Source: CAWFNW01 sp963817405
Lineage (GTDB): Bacteria; Actinomycetota; Coriobacteriia; Anaerosomatales; Anaerosomataceae
Length of the DNA stretch: 64,000 nucleotides
Assembly: GCA_963817405.1 (NCBI GenBank)
Contig: CAWFNW010000002.1
Span: 124,001-188,000, forward strand
Direction of reading: 5' to 3'
Shown here: one piece after another, positions 61,701-64,000 of the stretch
How the letters are laid out: every line of letters starts with the position of its first letter
Position numbering within the stretch: position 1 is the first letter of the stretch
Notes under the pieces: model-generated
Seen by the model: the letters and a program-made list of their open reading frames with translations, nothing else
Database searches by the model: none
Told to the model about the DNA's origin: nothing
Program-made: the position numbers and the translations under genes

Positions 61701-62453
61701 TTATGCCAGCGGGGTGCGCTGCGCCAGACCGATTCGGCGCGGAAGTGCGATCTTCGGAGGCCCGATGCGCTCGTAGATCACGAGGGTTCGCAGATGCGCT
61801 TCGTCAAGAGCTATCGGCAGTGTCTCCGCTTGCCTCATCCCGCACAACCGTGCGGCTTCCACCCCCGATGCAAGCTCATCCTCGGCCGGTCGCGCTTTCA
61901 TCGCGACAAGTCGTCCACCCTTCATCAGTAGCGGAGCGGCAAGTTCCACAAGAGAAGAGAGCGGTGCTACCGCTCGCGCAATCACGCAGGCGCAACTCCC
62001 ACCGCATTCCCGAGCCAACTCCTCGGCCCGAGTGGCGTAGACCGAAGCGTCGACATCGAGCCCCGCGACAACCTGATCGAGGAAGTTGGCCTTCTTCCTG
62101 ACGGACTCGACAAGCACCGTCGGTCTTCCGGAGAGGATCGCCACGACAATCCCCGGGTATCCCGCCCCCGAGCCCAAATCGGCAAACACTCCGGCCGGCG
62201 ATGCGGCAACAGCGGCCGTCGCAGTAGCCGAGTCCAGAATGTGCAAGACTAAGACGTCGGCCGGGTTTGTGATCCGGGTGAGATTGAACTCCCGGTTTGC
62301 GTCCAGCACCATCGCAGCGTGTCTGGCGATGGCCTCCGACTGGCGCTCAGTGACTGCGATGCCATGCCCCGTGAGCGTCCGCCGTATCGATGGGGACGAT
62401 AGTGGGTCAGCGCTCAGCGAGGTTTCTCCGTTAGGTTTCACGTGGAACATCAT
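61701..62453 (-). CDS. rsmG: 16S rRNA m7G527 methyltransferase RsmG
   Basis: 250 residues. It starts MMFHVKPNGETSLSADPL; the first codons overlap a second parS-like site. The SAM-binding segment is VFADLGSGAGYPGIVVAILS, and family features are NLTRITNPADVLVLHILDS and CVIARAVAPLSSLVELAAPL. It methylates G527 of 16S rRNA. Gene order rsmG-parA-parB is conserved near bacterial origins. Codon use matches the neighbouring genes. Confidence 0.93.
   Translation of the reverse strand: MMFHVKPNGETSLSADPLSSPSIRRTLTGHGIAVTERQSEAIARHAAMVLDANREFNLTRITNPADVLVLHILDSATATAAVAASPAGVFADLGSGAGYPGIVVAILSGRPTVLVESVRKKANFLDQVVAGLDVDASVYATRAEELARECGGSCACVIARAVAPLSSLVELAAPLLMKGGRLVAMKARPAEDELASGVEAARLCGMRQAETLPIALDEAHLRTLVIYERIGPPKIALPRRIGLAQRTPLA
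62434..62449. promoter_or_regulatory. parS-like site inside the rsmG start
   Basis: GGTTTCACGTGGAACA differs at two positions from the consensus TGTTTCACGTGAAACA. It spans codons 3-7 of rsmG (FHVKP). Near-parS sites at this place are common in bacteria with the rsmG-parAB cluster. Confidence 0.75.
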
Positions 62454-62718
62454 GACTCACTCTCCGCGGCTGCGCCACAGACTTGCCCAGAACCCTTGTA
62501 TCACGGATTTGAGGCACCCCTTCCGACTTTGCTCGCAAGAGAACCGGCAGGAATGGCGGCGTGAACCAAGACAACGCTCGGACTTCGCGACCGCATTGAG
62601 GCTTCGAGTCATTGGCCTCCCGCTAGGCACGAGCCGGCTCTCCACTCTCGAGCGGTTGGAAGGATGAGCCACTAGGCCGAACTCAACGGTCCGATAGCCC
62701 CGTCTCCTAGGACCACAA

Positions 62719-62734
62719 TGTTTCACGTGAAACA
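62719..62734. promoter_or_regulatory. Perfect parS site
   Basis: TGTTTCACGTGAAACA, exactly the consensus ParB-binding palindrome, in the gap between rsmG and jag. It is the centromere-like site for the ParABS system encoded at 59956-61633. Confidence 0.95.
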
Positions 62735-62944
62735 TTCGCAGGACTCGGACTCCCGCCAGGGATCCTCGGTTCTTGAGTCTCAGGCGCCCACTCGGGAGCA
62801 CTTCGGGCGGATCCACCTATTCGCGCCGGTTTGTCACCGCTGTCCTGCTCGGATGGTTGTCGCCGTGCGCCTCGTCCCAAGGACGGCCTATCGCCGAGTC
62901 AAGGGGCCCTCTTGGCACCGCGGGTGTCGTTTTACCCACAATAG

Positions 62945-62976
62945 AGACACGGCCGAGCATCTGCTCCGCCGTGTCT
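62945..62976 (-). terminator. Hairpin terminator of the yidC-jag operon
   Basis: AGACACGGC-C-GAGCA-TC-TGCTC-C-GCCGTGTCT gives a nearly perfect stem of 14 pairs with one internal mismatch, followed on the minus strand by CTATTGTGGG. It lies 24 bases after the jag stop codon. Confidence 0.7.
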
Positions 62977-62999
62977 GCTCAGGTCGATAGGTGATATGG

Positions 63000-63743
63000 C
63001 TACTTCGGGTGGACAACAACCTGGCGATATGGCTCGGCGCCTTCGCTCTCGGTACGAACCCGGCGATCATTCCTCAGCGCGACGTGCACGACCTTCCGCT
63101 CGAAGCTCGTCATCGGACGCATGGGAACCGGACGACCACCTCTGGCCGCGCGATCGGCGGCACGTTTCGCCATCTCCTCGACCTTGAGGCGCCGCCGGTG
63201 CCGGTATCCCGAGACATCGACGACGGTAGGGTGGCGCAAATCCAGCCGGCGGTGGGCGATCGCGGACACCAGGATCTGTAGCGAATCGAGCGTGCGCCCG
63301 TGCCTTCCAATCAGAACTCCGAGATCATCTCCCACGATGTCCAGAATGATCTCAGAGTCATCGCCCTCGTACTCCTCGATCGATGCCGTGAGTCCAAGCA
63401 TACCGAGGATGTCATTGATGACCGCCACGGCCTCGTCGGCCACTCGGTCGAGCTCCTCGTCGGACAGCGCCGGCGTCTCGAGCTGTAGATCTGCCGGAAG
63501 CGGCTCCTTGGCGATCAGTACATCCGGAATGTCGATGTCCTCCGGTTCGTCGTCAACGTCGTCGACTACCGTGTCTCGTAGCCAGACACGAACCAGAGCT
63601 GGGCGAACGGCACCGAAGATCCGGCGTCCACCCTCTTCTAGCACTTCATAGTCGACCGCGTCATGCTCGGCGTCCAGGTCCTTGAGCGCCGCCTCGAGCG
63701 CCTCTTCGACCGACGCACCCTCCTTCGTAATCTCGTTCAGCAT
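63000..63743 (-). CDS. jag: Jag/KhpB RNA-binding protein
   Basis: 247 residues. The Jag N-terminal domain (GASVEEALEAALKDLDAEHD and FGAVRPALVRVWLRDT), a type II KH domain (DIVGDDLGVLIGRHGRTLDS, LQILVSAIAHRRLDL) and a C-terminal R3H domain (MTSFERKVVHVALRNDRRVR, TESEGAEPYRQVVV) are all present. KhpB binds RNA and links to envelope synthesis. It follows yidC directly (start at 63743, yidC stop 1 base upstream). Acidic linker between Jag-N and KH is long, as in Actinobacteria. Confidence 0.93.
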   Translation of the reverse strand: MLNEITKEGASVEEALEAALKDLDAEHDAVDYEVLEEGGRRIFGAVRPALVRVWLRDTVVDDVDDEPEDIDIPDVLIAKEPLPADLQLETPALSDEELDRVADEAVAVINDILGMLGLTASIEEYEGDDSEIILDIVGDDLGVLIGRHGRTLDSLQILVSAIAHRRLDLRHPTVVDVSGYRHRRRLKVEEMAKRAADRAARGGRPVPMRPMTSFERKVVHVALRNDRRVRTESEGAEPYRQVVVHPK

Positions 63744-64000
63744 CTATGCAGCTCCCTCGGTCCGGGAATAGATCTTGTTCGTGACGAACTGCTGGCCCAC
63801 CTGCAACAGGCTCGACGTGACCCAGTAGACCAGAACGCCGGCGGGCGCGCTCCAGCCGAAGAAGATCATCAAGACCGACATGTAGAGGGCTATCTGACGC
63901 TGCTGCTTCTCACCGGGCTGCATCACCTGTGGAATGTAGATGCTCAGACCGAACAAGATGACGAGAACCGCGTAGGGGATGACGGATCCGATGCCCGAGG
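63744..64000 (-). CDS. yidC: YidC/Oxa1 membrane insertase, C-terminal part
   Basis: The frame runs off the window end. The visible 85 residues show SGIGSVIPYAVLVILFGLSI, YIPQVMQPGEKQQRQIALYM, SVLMIFFGWSAPAGVLVYWV and TSSLLQVGQQFV, the last two or three helices of YidC. YidC inserts membrane proteins with or without SecYEG. Order yidC-jag matches the conserved rpmH-rnpA-yidC-jag cluster. The N-terminus is outside the window. Confidence 0.9.
   Translation of the reverse strand, partial: SGIGSVIPYAVLVILFGLSIYIPQVMQPGEKQQRQIALYMSVLMIFFGWSAPAGVLVYWVTSSLLQVGQQFVTNKIYSRTEGAA

Larger units (their letters stand above)
62454..62999. other. Origin-side intergenic region between rsmG and jag
   Basis: 546 bases without a supported gene. 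It holds the perfect parS at 62719-62734 and the hairpin at 62945-62976. One DnaA-box-like TTACCCACA occurs at about 62933. No cluster of DnaA boxes or AT-rich unwinding region was seen, so the replication origin itself is probably elsewhere, beyond yidC-rnpA-rpmH. The usual mnmE and mnmG genes are absent. Confidence 0.6.

Noticed and set aside
62925..62945. DnaA-box-like TTACCCACA as a replication origin
   Set aside because: A single box with a mismatch, with no cluster and no AT-rich region. The presence of parS shows only that the origin is near.

Overview
The window is about 64 kb of high-GC bacterial chromosome, most likely from an anaerobic or microaerophilic actinobacterium (a Coriobacteriia or Anaerosomatales-like lineage is my guess). 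The evidence is a Ni-dependent CO dehydrogenase operon, a rubrerythrin with its rubredoxin domain at the N-terminus, a two-subunit iron-sulfur L-serine dehydratase, frequent GTG and TTG starts, and a replication-origin-side block (yidC-jag-rsmG-parA-parB with parS) that lacks mnmE/mnmG, as is usual in Actinobacteria. There is no rRNA, intact tRNA or CRISPR array.

Layout. 0.2-4.7 kb: minus-strand cooF-cooS-FAD/NAD oxidoreductase-cooC operon, predicted to pass electrons from CO to ferredoxin and NAD(P). 4.9-14.3 kb: accessory mosaic with a toxin remnant, an ABC exporter, membrane proteins, a PQQ-type sugar dehydrogenase-like protein and an AbrB/Doc toxin-antitoxin pair. 14.4-21.7 kb: a MalT-like LuxR regulator, a second ABC exporter and an OmpR-type two-component system. 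21.8-33.5 kb: an island of duplicated modules, with four zinc-less medium-chain dehydrogenases (counting the one at 11.8 kb), two TetR regulators each with a twin palindromic operator, two DUF6326-like membrane proteins, a PAAR-domain lipoprotein and an Xre/membrane pair. 33.8-37 kb: a small mosaic with a Phd/RelE pair, a methyltransferase, zinc-ribbon proteins, integron attC-like ends and two tRNA 3'-end fragments. 37-53.4 kb: core-type genes (DinG, serine dehydratase, FeoAB, Ca-type P-ATPase, Ddl, HtrA, rubrerythrin, RlmN-like). 53.3-59.6 kb: addAB recombination nuclease. 59.7-64 kb: YtxH-parB-parA-rsmG, parS sites, jag and the 3' part of yidC.

Three signals stand out. First, a family of about 42-bp near-perfect palindromes occurs eight times, always downstream of genes and never in a divergent promoter region; one copy begins at the last codons of the Doc toxin, and another sits on a truncated Doc copy. 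Second, six genes carry ten reading-frame breaks, every one explained by exactly one extra base. Insertion-type sequence errors are the likeliest cause, but the breaks should be checked in reads before any gene is called dead. Third, several minus-strand accessory genes end with their stop codon inside a CCTAAC(A/G)AGCG core like that of integron attC sites, and tRNA 3' ends lie 1.9 kb apart in the same orientation, so the 34-37 kb segment looks assembled by site-specific recombination.

Start codons were chosen from overlaps, Shine-Dalgarno-like sequences and family length. Family assignments are from motif recognition without database searches.
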